Source: Sulfitobacter albidus (lineage in GTDB: Bacteria; Pseudomonadota; Alphaproteobacteria; Rhodobacterales; Rhodobacteraceae). From it: a stretch of DNA of 64,000 nucleotides. Position numbers and translations under genes: made by a program. This document shows positions 18,294 through 28,101 of this stretch, piece by piece; positions within the stretch are counted from its first letter, which is position 1, and every line of letters starts with the position of its first letter. The stretch covers positions 802,501 to 866,500 of the forward strand of contig NZ_CP073581.1 of assembly GCF_018200035.1 (NCBI RefSeq), read 5' to 3'. Below the pieces are notes generated by a model. That model was given only the letters and a program-made list of their open reading frames with translations. It was not told where the DNA came from and searched no databases.

Positions 18294-18751
18294 TGCCGCT
18301 GGACGACACCGACCGCGCCATCGTGCTGGCACTGGTGCGCGATGCCGCGCAAAGCACGGCGGCGCTGGGCAAACGGCTGGGCCTGAGCCAGCCCGCCACA
18401 TGGCGCCGCATCCGCCGCCTCGAAGAGGCAGGCATGCTCAAAGGTCGCCGCCTGCGGCTCGACGCGGAAAAGCTCGGCTTTGGCGTAACGGTGTTTCTGG
18501 GCGTGAAACTGGCGACCAAGGGGCGCGTCAGCCTTGAGGATTTCGAACGTGCCGTCATCGCCATTCCGGAGGTGCAGACGGTCGAGCATGTGCTGGGCCT
18601 CTATGACTACCGCCTGCGCGTGGTCGCGCGCGATCTGGCGGATTTTGAGCGTGTCCTGCGCCGCCGCATCATGACGCTGCCCGGCGCAGGGCAGGTCGAG
18701 GCGAACGTGCTGCTGAGCGAGGAACGGCTGCCGGGGCCTTTGCGCGGCTGA
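18290..18751 (+). CDS. Lrp/AsnC family transcriptional regulator (second of a tandem pair)
   Basis: A 153-residue protein with the same architecture as its upstream neighbour: helix-turn-helix (LDDTDRAIVLALVRDAAQSTAALGKRLGLSQPATWRRIRRLEEAGML), then a RAM domain with VEHVLGLYDYRLRVVARDLADFERVLRRRIMTLPG. The two proteins are clearly homologous but not close, so the duplication is old. ATG 18290 or 18293 can serve as start. Translation is coupled to the first regulator by ATGATGA overlap. The target genes are not visible from sequence; ilvC and the downstream aminotransferase are candidates. Confidence 0.85.
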   Translation: MMPLDDTDRAIVLALVRDAAQSTAALGKRLGLSQPATWRRIRRLEEAGMLKGRRLRLDAEKLGFGVTVFLGVKLATKGRVSLEDFERAVIAIPEVQTVEHVLGLYDYRLRVVARDLADFERVLRRRIMTLPGAGQVEANVLLSEERLPGPLRG

Positions 18752-18856
18752 CCGCCGCCTATCGGAAACGCGGATCGGCGCGAAACCGTGCGACGGGCGC
18801 TTTGCCTTTGCGCGCCGCCGGGGTACGCTCCCGCCACATCCAAGGGAGAGATCATC

Positions 18857-19980
18857 ATGGCATTGCTTGATACAGTGGACCCGGACGGGCTCGAAGAATT
18901 CTCGGTCGTGTTCACCGACCGCTCGCTCAATTCCATGAGCGCGTCGTTTCAGGGGGTGATGCGCGATATCCACGCGATGCTGTGCGAGGTCTACAACGCC
19001 GATGCGGTCGCCGTGATCCCGGGGGCGGATCCTACGGGATGGAGGCGGTCGCCCGCCAATTCGCCCGCGACCGCGATGTGGTCGTCGTGCGCAACGGTTG
19101 GTTCTCCTACCGCTGGAGCCAGATCATCGAAACCGGCGGGCTGACCGCCAACACCACCGTCATCAAGGCACGCCCGCAGGGCAACGCCGCCCCCAGCCCC
19201 TTTGCGCCGCCCCCCATCGAAGAGGTCGAGACCGCCATTGCTGAGGCGCGCCCGGCAGTCGTCTTTGCCCCGCATGTCGAAACCTCCGCCGGGGTGATCC
19301 TGCCCGACGACTATATCAAACGCCTCACGGCGGCGGCGCATGATGTGGGCGCGCTGATGGTGCTCGATTGCATCGCTTCGGGCTGTGCCTGGGTGGATAT
19401 GAAGGCGCTGGGCGTCGACGTGCTGATCTCCGCTCCGCAAAAGGGGTGGAGCGCGCAACCCTGTGCGGGCCTCGTGATGATGTCCGACCGGGCGGTGGCG
19501 CAACTGGCGCACACGCAATCCGACAGCTTCGCCATTGATCTGGGCAAATGGCACGCGATCATGCAGGCGTATCTCGACGGCGGTCACGCCTATCACGCGA
19601 CCATGCCCACGGACGCCCTGCGCGCCTTCCGCGACACGATGGTTGAGACCCAGAAATACGGCTTTGCCCGCCTCAAAGAAGCACAGTGGAGGCTCGGCGA
19701 CGCCGTGCGCGCGCTCATGGCCGAGCGGGGCGTGACAAGCGTGGCCGCCGAGGGCTACGGCGCGCCGGGGGTAGTGGTCTGCTATACCGACAACCCGGAT
19801 GTGAAATCGGGCAAGGCATTCATGGCCCACGGCATGCAGATCGCCGCAGGCGTGCCGCTGCAAGTGGGCGAGCCCGAGGGGTTCTCAACCTTCCGGCTGG
19901 GGCTTTTTGGGCTGGACAAGCTCTATGACGTGGACGGCACCGTGGCGCGGCTCAGGGCCGTTGTTGAAAAGGTGCTTTGA
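18857..19980 (+). pseudogene. class V PLP-dependent aminotransferase, frameshifted near 19020
   Basis: Two overlapping frames encode one aminotransferase of the alanine-glyoxylate / serine-pyruvate type. The first (from ATG 18857, ribosome-binding site AAGGGAGAG) gives the normal N-terminus through NADAVAVIPG. The second continues GGSYGMEAVARQF to the end. The PLP lysine is in SAPQKGWSAQP. Inserting one base in the G-run at 19019-19023 joins the frames into a 374-residue protein of ordinary length, with every downstream motif intact. That is a recent inactivation or, more simply, a homopolymer sequencing error. The substrate pair is not predictable. Its position downstream of two Lrp-like regulators suggests amino acid metabolism. 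Confidence 0.8.
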
Positions 19981-20083
19981 GAGTGGCGGGATTTGTCTGG
20001 TGAGCGGGACGAAGCGTGAATTCGCTACAGTCGCGTCAACGGCTGGTTTCATACTGTAGCTGCGCAGGTTGGTTTGTCGGTTG

Positions 20084-20629
20084 CTATTGATATGCTTGCT
20101 TAACCAGACGAAACCGTTGCTTTCCTTGGTAGCCGTCCAAACGACCGTTGCCTGCATTGCCGCGTGCATCCAAAGTAATATTACCTCCGAACAATCGCTT
20201 GCCGTCAGATCCGTATTCAGAGAACTTGAACCCGTTCCGCGTGGCCTCTGTTATTCTCAAGCGGACTTCCTTTTTTCCGTCAGAACCGGTTTGAGTATAC
20301 TGGCATCGCCCAAGTGTTCGCTTGCAGTCATGGGGACGGAATTTCAGCTCAAAACCGTCTTGCCTGACCCACCGAACCTGATTTCCATCTTTGTCCATGT
20401 ACGTTGAAAAAACGGGTTTCCCCGATGGAGAAGAACCGCGATAGCTGTCCAAAACGTAAAAACGCCCGACCTTCCCACGAAATACATGGTGGATAAGACC
20501 TCCCTGGCTTTGGTTGATACTGGTGTAGTCACCAGGTTTGAGAGTCTCGGGTTTCCAACGAATACTCTCGGCGGAAACCGAGGTCGAAATGAGCGAGATT
20601 ACAAATCCGAGGGCAATCGGGAATTTCAC
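20084..20629 (-). CDS. secreted protein of unknown function, atypical composition
   Basis: A 181-residue exported protein with a clear signal peptide (MKFPIALGFVISLISTSVSA, cleavage before ES). The mature part is rich in Gly, Lys, Arg and aromatic residues, with two cysteines (HDCKRTLGRCQY) that could form a disulfide, and repeated beta-strand-like segments (GRFYVLDSYRG, VFSTYMDKDGNQVRWVRQ, GFKFSEYGSDGKRLFGGNITLD). No domain was recognised. I chose GTG 20629 because GGAG lies six bases upstream and the protein then begins exactly with the signal peptide. Base composition of 20.0-20.7 kb is visibly more AT-rich than its surroundings, suggesting acquisition by transfer. No partner gene is adjacent. 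Confidence 0.7.
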   Translation of the reverse strand: MKFPIALGFVISLISTSVSAESIRWKPETLKPGDYTSINQSQGGLIHHVFRGKVGRFYVLDSYRGSSPSGKPVFSTYMDKDGNQVRWVRQDGFELKFRPHDCKRTLGRCQYTQTGSDGKKEVRLRITEATRNGFKFSEYGSDGKRLFGGNITLDARGNAGNGRLDGYQGKQRFRLVKQAYQ

Positions 20630-20770
20630 GGGCGTCTCCAAGTTTTCTATGGGTACTACTACCTGAAAATCTTAGGTGGGTACACAGCGAAGGCGGATAT
20701 TGGATTGCCGTTTGGTCCTCCGGACTTCGGCCTCATTCCCGCCATCCGCTGCGACGCCGCAATCCCCATC

Positions 20771-22147
20771 TCAGCTCACCGCGTCCAAAATCCGCGCCCA
20801 TGACCGGATGCCTTTGTGAAAGCTCTGCATATCGTATTTCTCGTTCGGGGAATGGATCTGGTCGTCGTCCTTGCCAAAGCCGATCAGCATCGGCGGCGTG
20901 TCGAGGATATTGGCGAAATGCCCCGCGATCGGGATCGACCCGCCGCAGCCGATATAGGCGGCGGGGATTTGCCATTCCTCGCTCAGCGCCTTGAGCGCTG
21001 CGGCAAAGGCCGGATCATCCGTTGCGGCCCCCGACGCGCGCGAGGCGCCATGCGCTGACCAGACGGCCTCGCAATCGGGCGGCAGCATTTCCTCGACCAT
21101 CGCGCGAAAGCTTTGCCGGATGGCGTGCGGATCCTGATCGCCCACCAGCCGGAACGAAATCTTGGCCGATGCCTCCGCCGGGATCACCGTCTTGAACCCG
21201 TCGCCCTGATAGCCGCCACCGATGCCGTTGACCTCGCAGGTCGGGCGCGACCAGATCATCTCGAGCGGGGTGCGGTCCTGCTCTCCTGCCGGATGGCTCA
21301 GCCCGACCTCGTTCAGAAATCCTGCGTGGTCGAAGTTCAGCCCCTGCCACTGCGCCTCCAGATCGTCGGGCAGATCGGGCACGCCGTCGTAGAACCCCGG
21401 CACGGTGATGCGGCCCGTATCGTCGTGCAGCGACGCGATGATGCGGCTCAGCACGCGGATGGGATTGATCGAAATCCCGCCGAACATGCCGGAATGCAGA
21501 TCCTTGCTGGCCGCCTTGATCGTCAGCTCTTCGCCCAGCAGGCCGCGCAGCATGGTGGTGATCGCGGGGGTGCGGCTTTGGAACATCACCGTGTCGCAGA
21601 TCATCGCAAAATCGGCGCGCAGCTCGTCCGCGTTTTCCTCCATGAAGGGCACCAGCGAGGGGGAGCCTGATTCTTCCTCGCCTTCCAGAAAAACTGTGAT
21701 GCGACAGGGAAATTCACCGTTTACGGATTTCCACGCGCGCAAGGCTTCGACAAAGGTCATCAGCTGGCCCTTATCGTCCGCGGCCCCACGCCCGCGGATC
21801 ACCTCGCCCGTGGGTGTGCTCTCGACCGTGGCGTCAAACGGGTCGCGGTCCCACAGGTGCAGCGGGTCAACGGGCTGCACATCGTAGTGGCCGTAGAACA
21901 ATAGATGCGGCGCCCCGTCCGCAGGCCCCGCGTGCCCCACCACCATCGGATGACCCGGTGTCGGGCGCTTTTGCACATCAAATCCAATGCTTTGCAGATC
22001 CGCCACCATCCAGTCGGCGGCGCGGTCGCAGTCTGCCTTGAACGCCGGATCGGTCGAAATCGACTGGATCCGCATCAGCTCCAGCAGTCGTTCGGTGGCC
22101 TCCGGCAGGGCGGCGTCGATATGGGTGAGGGTGGCATCGAGGGACAT
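20771..22147 (-). CDS. M20 family metallopeptidase (dipeptidase-like)
   Basis: A 458-residue zinc exopeptidase of the M20/ArgE/CPG2 family. Metal-binding motifs are present in order: GHYDVQPVDP, the Asp of RGAADDKGQL, EGEEESGSPSL and the C-terminal histidine block around FGKDDDQIHSPNEKY. A dimerisation insert lies in the middle. Such enzymes hydrolyse dipeptides or N-acyl amino acids in the cytoplasm. I chose ATG 22147 because GGAG precedes it; an in-frame ATG six codons upstream (22165) has no ribosome-binding site. A second M20 gene lies at the right end of the window, but the two are far apart. Confidence 0.88.
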   Translation of the reverse strand: MSLDATLTHIDAALPEATERLLELMRIQSISTDPAFKADCDRAADWMVADLQSIGFDVQKRPTPGHPMVVGHAGPADGAPHLLFYGHYDVQPVDPLHLWDRDPFDATVESTPTGEVIRGRGAADDKGQLMTFVEALRAWKSVNGEFPCRITVFLEGEEESGSPSLVPFMEENADELRADFAMICDTVMFQSRTPAITTMLRGLLGEELTIKAASKDLHSGMFGGISINPIRVLSRIIASLHDDTGRITVPGFYDGVPDLPDDLEAQWQGLNFDHAGFLNEVGLSHPAGEQDRTPLEMIWSRPTCEVNGIGGGYQGDGFKTVIPAEASAKISFRLVGDQDPHAIRQSFRAMVEEMLPPDCEAVWSAHGASRASGAATDDPAFAAALKALSEEWQIPAAYIGCGGSIPIAGHFANILDTPPMLIGFGKDDDQIHSPNEKYDMQSFHKGIRSWARILDAVS

Positions 22148-22220
22148 GGGATCAGGCTCCGTCATCGGGTCAACTTTGGCGTGAGCGTAGCGATGCGCGG
22201 GGCAGTGTCCAGTGGCGCAG

Positions 22221-22236
22221 GTTTCCCATTGGAAAC
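22221..22236. promoter_or_regulatory. inverted repeat in the hemA upstream region
   Basis: GTTTCC and GGAAAC around CATT, about 108 bases before the hemA start. It could be an operator or a weak hairpin. I found no clear FNR-type (TTGAT-N4-ATCAA) or PpsR-type (TGT-N12-ACA) site in this 196-base gap. Confidence 0.25.
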
Positions 22237-22343
22237 AAGGGCTGCGACACTCTGCGCCCGTTTGCGTATTGAAGCCTCAGCCCCCGATCTATATTCGTTC
22301 TAAACAATCAGCGGGACGGGCCCGCGCGCCCACGGAGACGCCT

Positions 22344-23567
22344 ATGACCTACTCGGACCAGATCGATCAGGCCCTGCAACGCTTGCACGACGAAGGCCGC
22401 TACCGCACCTTTATCGATATCGAGCGGCGCAATGGCCAGTTTCCGCACGCCGTCTGGACCCGTCCGGATGGATCCGAGCAGGATATCACGGTCTGGTGCG
22501 GGAATGACTATCTGGGCATGGGCCAGCACCCCGTCGTGCTGCAGGCGATGCACGAGGCGCTTGAGGCGACGGGCGCGGGCTCGGGCGGGACGCGCAACAT
22601 CTCGGGCACGACCGTCTATCACAAGCGTCTTGAGGCCGAGCTTTCGGATCTGCACGGGAAGGAAGCGGCGCTGCTGTTTACGTCCGCCTACATCGCGAAT
22701 GACGCGACCCTCTCGACCCTGCCAAAGCTGTTTCCGGGGCTCATCATCTATTCGGATGAATTGAACCACGCGAGCATGATCGAAGGCGTGCGCCGCAACG
22801 GCGGGGCCAAGCGGATCTTTCGCCACAACGACGTCGACCACCTGCGCGAATTGCTCGCAGCAGACGACGCCGACGCGCCCAAGCTGATTGCGTTTGAGTC
22901 CATCTACTCGATGGATGGTGATTTTGGTCCGATCGAGGCGATCTGCGATCTGGCCGATGAATTCGGCGCGCTGACCTATATCGACGAGGTGCACGCGGTA
23001 GGCATGTATGGCCCGCGCGGGGCAGGGGTGGCCGAACGCGACCGCCTGATGCACCGGCTCGACATCATCAACGGCACGCTGGCCAAGGCCTACGGCGTGA
23101 TGGGTGGCTACATCGCCGCTTCTGCCAAGATGTGCGATGCGATCCGCTCCTACGCGCCGGGCTTCATCTTTACCACTTCGCTGCCGCCCGCCGTGGCCGC
23201 CGGTGCCGCCGCCTCTGTTGCCTATCTTAAGCGCGCGCCAGAGCTGCGCGCGAGACACCAGGAACAAGCCGCCAAGCTGAAGCTGCGGCTCAAGGGGCTT
23301 GGCCTGCCGATCATCGATCACGGCAGCCACATCGTGCCCGTCATGGTCGGCAATCCGGTCCATACAAAGATGCTGTCGGACATGCTGCTCGAAGATCACG
23401 GCATCTACGTGCAGCCCATCAACTTCCCCACCGTGCCGCGCGGCACGGAGCGGCTGCGGTTTACCCCCTCTCCCGTGCACGGTAAGGGTGAAATCGATGC
23501 ATTGGTGCACGCCATGGACGGTCTGTGGTCGCATTGTGCGCTAAATCGTGCCGAAGAGGCGGGATAG
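22344..23567 (+). CDS. hemA: 5-aminolevulinate synthase
   Basis: A 407-residue PLP enzyme that condenses glycine and succinyl-CoA to 5-aminolevulinate, the first step of tetrapyrrole synthesis in alphaproteobacteria (Shemin pathway). Signature regions are [32 protein letters not shown], the cofactor aspartate in [11 protein letters not shown], and the PLP lysine K248 in [14 protein letters not shown]. Length and lysine position match the Rhodobacter enzymes. The ATG is preceded by GGAG. The gene stands alone, with a 196-base upstream gap that can hold regulation. HemA and HemT isozymes cannot be told apart here. Confidence 0.96.
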   Translation: MTYSDQIDQALQRLHDEGRYRTFIDIERRNGQFPHAVWTRPDGSEQDITVWCGNDYLGMGQHPVVLQAMHEALEATGAGSGGTRNISGTTVYHKRLEAELSDLHGKEAALLFTSAYIANDATLSTLPKLFPGLIIYSDELNHASMIEGVRRNGGAKRIFRHNDVDHLRELLAADDADAPKLIAFESIYSMDGDFGPIEAICDLADEFGALTYIDEVHAVGMYGPRGAGVAERDRLMHRLDIINGTLAKAYGVMGGYIAASAKMCDAIRSYAPGFIFTTSLPPAVAAGAAASVAYLKRAPELRARHQEQAAKLKLRLKGLGLPIIDHGSHIVPVMVGNPVHTKMLSDMLLEDHGIYVQPINFPTVPRGTERLRFTPSPVHGKGEIDALVHAMDGLWSHCALNRAEEAG

Positions 23568-23683
23568 ACCCTCTATATATCGTAAATGCCGTTGAACTAT
23601 GTTATGCATCGGTCAACAAAGACCTTGAGCGAATCGTGGGGACGCGTCGCTAGCGAGGCGAACGGGCACTAAAGGTATTTGCG

Positions 23684-24967
23684 ATGATTGGGCGTTGGGC
23701 GTCGAAAAACGCGGAAGATGATGCGGTTGAGCCACAGGGGTTCGACGCATTCGAGCTGCGTTTGGGCGATCTGATGCGGGGGGAGCGGGCGACGCTCGGT
23801 AAATCCCTGCTGGACGTGCAGCGCGAGCTGCGGATCAAAGCGTCCTACATCGCCGCCATCGAAAATGCCGATCCAGATGCCTTTGATACGCCCGGTTTCA
23901 TTGCTGGCTACGTGCGCTCCTACGCCCGTTATCTGGGAATGGACCCTGACAAGGCATTCGACGCCTTCTGCACCGAAAGCGGGTTCAGCGTGGCGCATGG
24001 CATGTCCGCCGAAGCCTCCGTGGTGCGCAAGCCCACCCGCGAAGAGCGTCTGACCCGCCAACCTGAAAGCGATATCTTCTCGCGGCCGGCGATGCCCTTT
24101 GCGCCGACCGGCGACAGCATGTTCGCGCGCATTGAGCCGGGGGCGATTGTGTCCATGGCCGTTCTTGTCGCCTTGATCGGCGCCATTGGTTTTGGCGGCT
24201 GGACCGTCCTGAAGGAAGTGCAGCGCGTGCAGGTCGCCCCGGTCGATCAGACGCCAATCGTGCTTTCCGATCTGGATCCGTTGCAGGCCGCAGCCCCCTC
24301 CGCGCCCACGTTGGGCGCGGAAGTGAACGCGCCAGCCGCTATCGATGATACCCCACGGGTCGAAGCGCTGGATCGGCTCTACCGCCCGGCAGCGCTTGAT
24401 GTGCCGGTGCTCACGGCCCGTGACGCGCCCATTGCGACGCTCGATCCGCGGGCCGGTGGGGTGTTCAACGGCCCTGCCTTTGCCACGCCCGCTGTCCCCG
24501 ATGCCCCGACGCAGCTGGCCGATGCTACTCCTGACACCGACGGCGCCGTGACGGAGGCGTTGGCGGGTGAGACGCGTTTCGGCGCGCTGTTGCCGCAGGT
24601 CGTCGAAGGCCCCGTGCCGGAAGTGCGAGTCGTCGCCACCGGCGAGACTTGGGTGCGCATCACCTCCGTCGATGGCTCCAACATCTTTGAGAAAGTCATG
24701 CAGAAGGGCGATACCTTCAGCGTGCCCGCCACCGAAGAACCCCCCATGCTGCGCACAGGCCAAAGCGGCGCGGTGTATTTCGTGATGAACGGCGAATTCT
24801 ACGGGCCCGTCGGGGGGCGCGGTGCCGTGACCTCCAACGTGCCGCTGCAACAGCAGGCCCTAGCCGAGCTTTACACGCCGGCCAACCCCGCTGACGACAG
24901 CGCGCTGGAAACCCTCGTGGCCGAACTGCGCACGCAGGCAAACGAGGCGGACGCACAGGCCGAGTAG
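23684..24967 (+). CDS. RodZ-like protein: helix-turn-helix, transmembrane helix and DUF4115-type C-terminus
   Basis: A 427-residue bitopic membrane protein. The N-terminal Xre/HTH_25 domain (about 27-95: LGDLMRGERATLGKSLLDVQRELRIKASYIAAIENAD, then FIAGYVRSYARYLGMD) is typical of RodZ, the cytoskeletal adaptor that links MreB to the elongation complex. A transmembrane helix covers about 147-170 (GAIVSMAVLVALIGAIGFGGW). A long low-complexity Ala/Pro/Asp region follows, then a C-terminal beta-domain (about 315-390, TGETWVRITSVDGSNIFEKVMQKGDTFSV), assigned as DUF4115 by pattern. The ATG has AAAGG eight bases upstream. A RodZ-type gene just before ispG is a common arrangement. Confidence 0.82.
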   Translation: MIGRWASKNAEDDAVEPQGFDAFELRLGDLMRGERATLGKSLLDVQRELRIKASYIAAIENADPDAFDTPGFIAGYVRSYARYLGMDPDKAFDAFCTESGFSVAHGMSAEASVVRKPTREERLTRQPESDIFSRPAMPFAPTGDSMFARIEPGAIVSMAVLVALIGAIGFGGWTVLKEVQRVQVAPVDQTPIVLSDLDPLQAAAPSAPTLGAEVNAPAAIDDTPRVEALDRLYRPAALDVPVLTARDAPIATLDPRAGGVFNGPAFATPAVPDAPTQLADATPDTDGAVTEALAGETRFGALLPQVVEGPVPEVRVVATGETWVRITSVDGSNIFEKVMQKGDTFSVPATEEPPMLRTGQSGAVYFVMNGEFYGPVGGRGAVTSNVPLQQQALAELYTPANPADDSALETLVAELRTQANEADAQAE

Positions 24968-24981
24968 CCCCAAGCTTTGCG

Positions 24982-25010
24982 TTGCACAGCCGTTGCTGGG
25001 TGACTAGGTA
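24982..25010 (+). promoter_or_regulatory. putative promoter for ispG
   Basis: TTGCAC (24982-24987), a 17-base spacer and TAGGTA (25005-25010), 30 bases before the ATG. The -10 context GACTAGGTAG is the same as in front of glyQ. Confidence 0.45.
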
Positions 25011-25040
25011 GGGGGGAACCGACTGTCCAGCGAGGTTGAC

Positions 25041-26155
25041 ATGACCCTCAATCACATCCGCCCGTGGCGCAACATCTACCGGCGCAAGTCGCGGCAGATC
25101 ATGGTTGGCAATGTCCCCGTGGGGGGCGATGCACCCATCACCGTGCAAACCATGACCAACACGCTCACCTCTGACGCCAAGGCCACGATCGCGCAAATTC
25201 AGGCCGCCGCCGATGTAGGCGCGGATATTGTGCGCGTCTCGGTCCCCGATGTGGAAAGCTCTGCGGCGCTGAAACAGATCGTCGCCGAAAGCCCGGTGCC
25301 GCTCGTCGCTGACATCCATTTCCACTACAAACGCGGGATAGAGGCTGCTGAGGCCGGCGCCGCCTGCCTGCGCATCAACCCTGGCAACATCGGGGATGAG
25401 AAGCGGGTCAAGGAAGTCATCAAGGCCGCGCGCGATAACAACTGCTCGATCCGCATCGGCGTGAACGCGGGCAGTCTGGAAAAGCACCTGCTGGAAAAAT
25501 ACGGGGAGCCGTGCCCCGACGCGATGGTGGAATCCGGCCTGGATCATATCAAGATCCTGCAAGACAACGATTTTCACGAGTTCAAGATCAGCTGCAAGGC
25601 GTCCGATGTCTTCATGGCCGCCGCCGCCTACCAGCAGCTTGCCGACGCCACGGATGCGCCGATCCACCTCGGCATCACCGAGGCCGGCGGGCTGACCTCC
25701 GGCACGATCAAATCGGCCATCGGTCTGGGCAATCTTTTGTGGATGGGCATCGGCGATACGATCCGCGTCTCGCTCTCCGCCGATCCGGTCGAAGAGGTCA
25801 AGGTCGGCTACGAGATCCTGAAGTCCCTCGGCCTGCGCCACCGGGGCGTGAACATCATCTCATGCCCCTCCTGCGCGCGGCAGGGGTTCGACGTGATCAA
25901 GACGGTCGAAAAACTCGAACAGCGGCTGGAGCATATCAAGACGCCGATGAGCCTGTCGATCATCGGCTGTGTGGTCAACGGCCCCGGTGAGGCGCTGATG
26001 ACCGACGTGGGCTTTACCGGCGGGGGGCAGGCTCGGGCATGGTCTATCTCGCGGGCAAGCAGAGCCATAAGCTGAACAACGACGAGATGGTCGACCATAT
26101 CGTCGAGCAGGTCGAAAAACGTGCGGCTGAACTGGAGGCCGACGCCGCCGACTAA
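25041..26155 (+). pseudogene. ispG: flavodoxin-dependent HMBPP synthase (ispG), apparent frameshift near the 3' end
   Basis: 4-hydroxy-3-methylbut-2-enyl-diphosphate synthase, the [4Fe-4S] enzyme of the MEP isoprenoid pathway. The TIM-barrel part is intact ([52 protein letters not shown]). The three cluster cysteines are present in SCPSCARQ and [12 protein letters not shown]. After TDVGFTGGG the frame is lost at a run of six G (26022-26027). Adding one base restores the normal C-terminus through [35 protein letters not shown] to TAA at 26153-26155, a 371-residue protein of normal length. Since the pathway is usually essential and the restored tail is well conserved, a sequencing error is more likely than true loss. 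As given, the frame instead ends at 26075. Confidence 0.85.
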
Positions 26156-27348
26156 CGCGCGCCCAGCCCCATCTGCATCAGCATCCGGCGCACCGGGGCG
26201 GCGGCGTAAAGCGCCCGCAGCCCAATCGCCCGCGCGTCGCGCAAGAGCGGCGCCCTCACCTGGCTTGCCCGGTTGAGCATATCGATTCCGCGCACCCGCA
26301 GCTGTATGTCGCCAAATCGCGCGCGGTCGTAAGCATCCAGCATCTCTTGATCGCCCAAGCCTTCGCGTCGCGCCTCTGCCAGATCCAGCAGCGTCGCAAT
26401 ATCGGCGAGCGACATGTTGAGCCCCTGCGCGCCGATGGGCGGCATCGCATGCGCGGCCTCCGCAATCAGGGCCAGCCGCTCGCCGGTCAACCGCTCCGCG
26501 TGCTGCGTGCTGATGGGCCAGCTTTGGCGACGGCTCACCAGCGTGAGCGGGCCAAATACCTCGCAGCACCGAGTGGAGGCTTCGGCCTCGAATTCCGCCA
26601 CATCCATCCGCTCGCGCGCCTGCGTCGCTGCCGCATCATCCATCCACACCACCGCCGAGCATGGTTGGCCATCGCGGTCGGGCAGGGGCACCAGCGTGAA
26701 CGGCCCGCCGGTGCGGTGCACCTCGGTCGAAATATTGCCGTGCGGCAGGGGATGGGTGACCGCAAACACCAGCGCACGCTGGCCGTAGGTCTGCGTGCGC
26801 ACGCCGATCCCCGCCGCCTGCCGCATGGGCGATCCGCGTCCGTCCGCGGCGATCACCAGATGCGTGCGCACCCGTGTGCCGTCGCTCAGCCCCACGCGCG
26901 CCTCCGCTGTGCGGGTAAACAGCGTCGTGGTGCCGACGCCGGGACGGAAATCGACAGTCGGCAGATCCGCCAGCCGGGCAAGCATCTCCCGGCGCAAAAG
27001 CCAGTTGGGAAAGTTCCAGCCAAACGGCGCGTCCGAGATATCGGCGGCATCGAATTCCTTGACCACCCGCGGCTCTGGCACCTCGCCCCCGGCGTCGATG
27101 ATCCGCATCACTTGCAAGGGGGCCGCGTGGGGCGCCAGCGTCTCCCATAGCCCTGCGCGCTCCAGCAAATCGCGGGCGGGCTGCAACATCGCGGTGGACC
27201 GCAGATCGGCACCGTCGCTGTCACCGTCCGTGACCGGCGGTGTGGGATCGACGCAGATCACGTGAAACCCCGCACTGCCAAAGGCCGCCGCCGCCGTCAG
27301 CCCGGCAATCCCGCCGCCCGAAATCAGAATATCGCAAGTCTCGCTCAT
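26152..27348 (-). CDS. UbiH/UbiF-family FAD-dependent hydroxylase (ubiquinone biosynthesis)
   Basis: A 398-residue flavoprotein monooxygenase of the UbiH/COQ6 group, which hydroxylates the aromatic ring of ubiquinone precursors. It has the FAD dinucleotide fold ([23 protein letters not shown]), the middle motif [18 protein letters not shown], and the FAD-ribityl motif [29 protein letters not shown]. In that motif GD is replaced by EA ([10 protein letters not shown] rather than GDAAH), a known variation in UbiH-like proteins. Which ring position it modifies cannot be told from sequence. The 3' end overlaps the convergent ispG stop by four bases, and its start overlaps the stop of the HAD gene upstream, so those two form an operon. 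Confidence 0.85.
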   Translation of the reverse strand: MSETCDILISGGGIAGLTAAAAFGSAGFHVICVDPTPPVTDGDSDGADLRSTAMLQPARDLLERAGLWETLAPHAAPLQVMRIIDAGGEVPEPRVVKEFDAADISDAPFGWNFPNWLLRREMLARLADLPTVDFRPGVGTTTLFTRTAEARVGLSDGTRVRTHLVIAADGRGSPMRQAAGIGVRTQTYGQRALVFAVTHPLPHGNISTEVHRTGGPFTLVPLPDRDGQPCSAVVWMDDAAATQARERMDVAEFEAEASTRCCEVFGPLTLVSRRQSWPISTQHAERLTGERLALIAEAAHAMPPIGAQGLNMSLADIATLLDLAEARREGLGDQEMLDAYDRARFGDIQLRVRGIDMLNRASQVRAPLLRDARAIGLRALYAAAPVRRMLMQMGLGAR

Positions 27349-28001
27349 CCCGTGTGCTCCGCTATCTCGCCCAGAAACGTAGATAGGTCCGGCGCGTGGA
27401 AATGCACATGCGGCGCGTCCGCGCGTTCGGGCGCGATATGCACCGTGCGCAGGCCCATCGCATCGGGCACGATCAGGTTGCGCGGATCATCCTCGAACAT
27501 GGCGGCACGGCTGCGGTCAAACCCGTCGCGGCCAAACACCCTCTCGAACGCGGCGGCGTCGGGCTTGGGGTGGAAATCGGCGTGCTCAACCCCGTAGACC
27601 GCATCGAACAGCCCCGTCAGCCCGCGCGCCGCGAGCACCCGTTCAGCGTAGGGGGCGCAGCCGTTGGTATAGACGATCCGCCGCCCGCGCAGCGCACCGA
27701 TCCGCGCGGCCAGCACCGGATCGGGCACAAGGCTCGCCATCGAGATGTCGTGCACATCCTCAAGGTAGGGGGCCGGATCCACGTCATGCTCGCGCATCAG
27801 CCCGGCCAGCGTGGTGCCATGGGTCTGCCAATAGTGCAGGCGCAGGCGGTCGGCTTCGGTCGCATCAACGCCCAGCGTACGCATCACCCAATCGCGCATC
27901 CGCACCTCGATCAGATCGAACAATCGCGCCGACGGCGGATAAAGCGTGTGATCAAGGTCGAACACCCAGGTCGTCACATCGGAAAAAGCACCATGATCCA
28001 T
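27345..28001 (-). CDS. HAD-superfamily pyrimidine 5'-nucleotidase
   Basis: A 218-residue HAD hydrolase of the SDT1/PPM-like pyrimidine 5'-nucleotidase group. Motif I is WVFDLDHTLYPPSARLFDLIEVRM (the DxD nucleophile pair), motif II is IVYTNGCAPYAERVLAARG, motif III is the lysine in ADFHPKPDAAAFERV, and motif IV is AAMFEDDPRNL. The DHTLYP signature is characteristic of this subgroup, which dephosphorylates UMP or CMP-like nucleotides, possibly also damaged ones. I chose ATG 28001 (MDHGAFSDVTTWVFD); the frame is open upstream but that stretch overlaps the divergent GntR promoter region. Its stop overlaps the ubiH-like start (ATGA). Confidence 0.85.
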   Translation of the reverse strand: MDHGAFSDVTTWVFDLDHTLYPPSARLFDLIEVRMRDWVMRTLGVDATEADRLRLHYWQTHGTTLAGLMREHDVDPAPYLEDVHDISMASLVPDPVLAARIGALRGRRIVYTNGCAPYAERVLAARGLTGLFDAVYGVEHADFHPKPDAAAFERVFGRDGFDRSRAAMFEDDPRNLIVPDAMGLRTVHIAPERADAPHVHFHAPDLSTFLGEIAEHTG

Positions 28002-28101
28002 GGCCCCGGTGGTAGGCGCGCCAACGCAGGCGCGCAAGGGGTCTTTCCAGCGCGGGGCGCGGGCGGCTATGCTGACCCCAGCACATGCAGAAAGCCCGTC
28101 C

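Noticed and set aside
17838..18751. Siroheme decarboxylase pair (AhbA/AhbB, NirDL-type), which are Lrp-like tandem genes
   Set aside because: The helix-turn-helix and RAM domains are typical DNA-binding Lrp/AsnC, and no nir or heme d1 genes are present.
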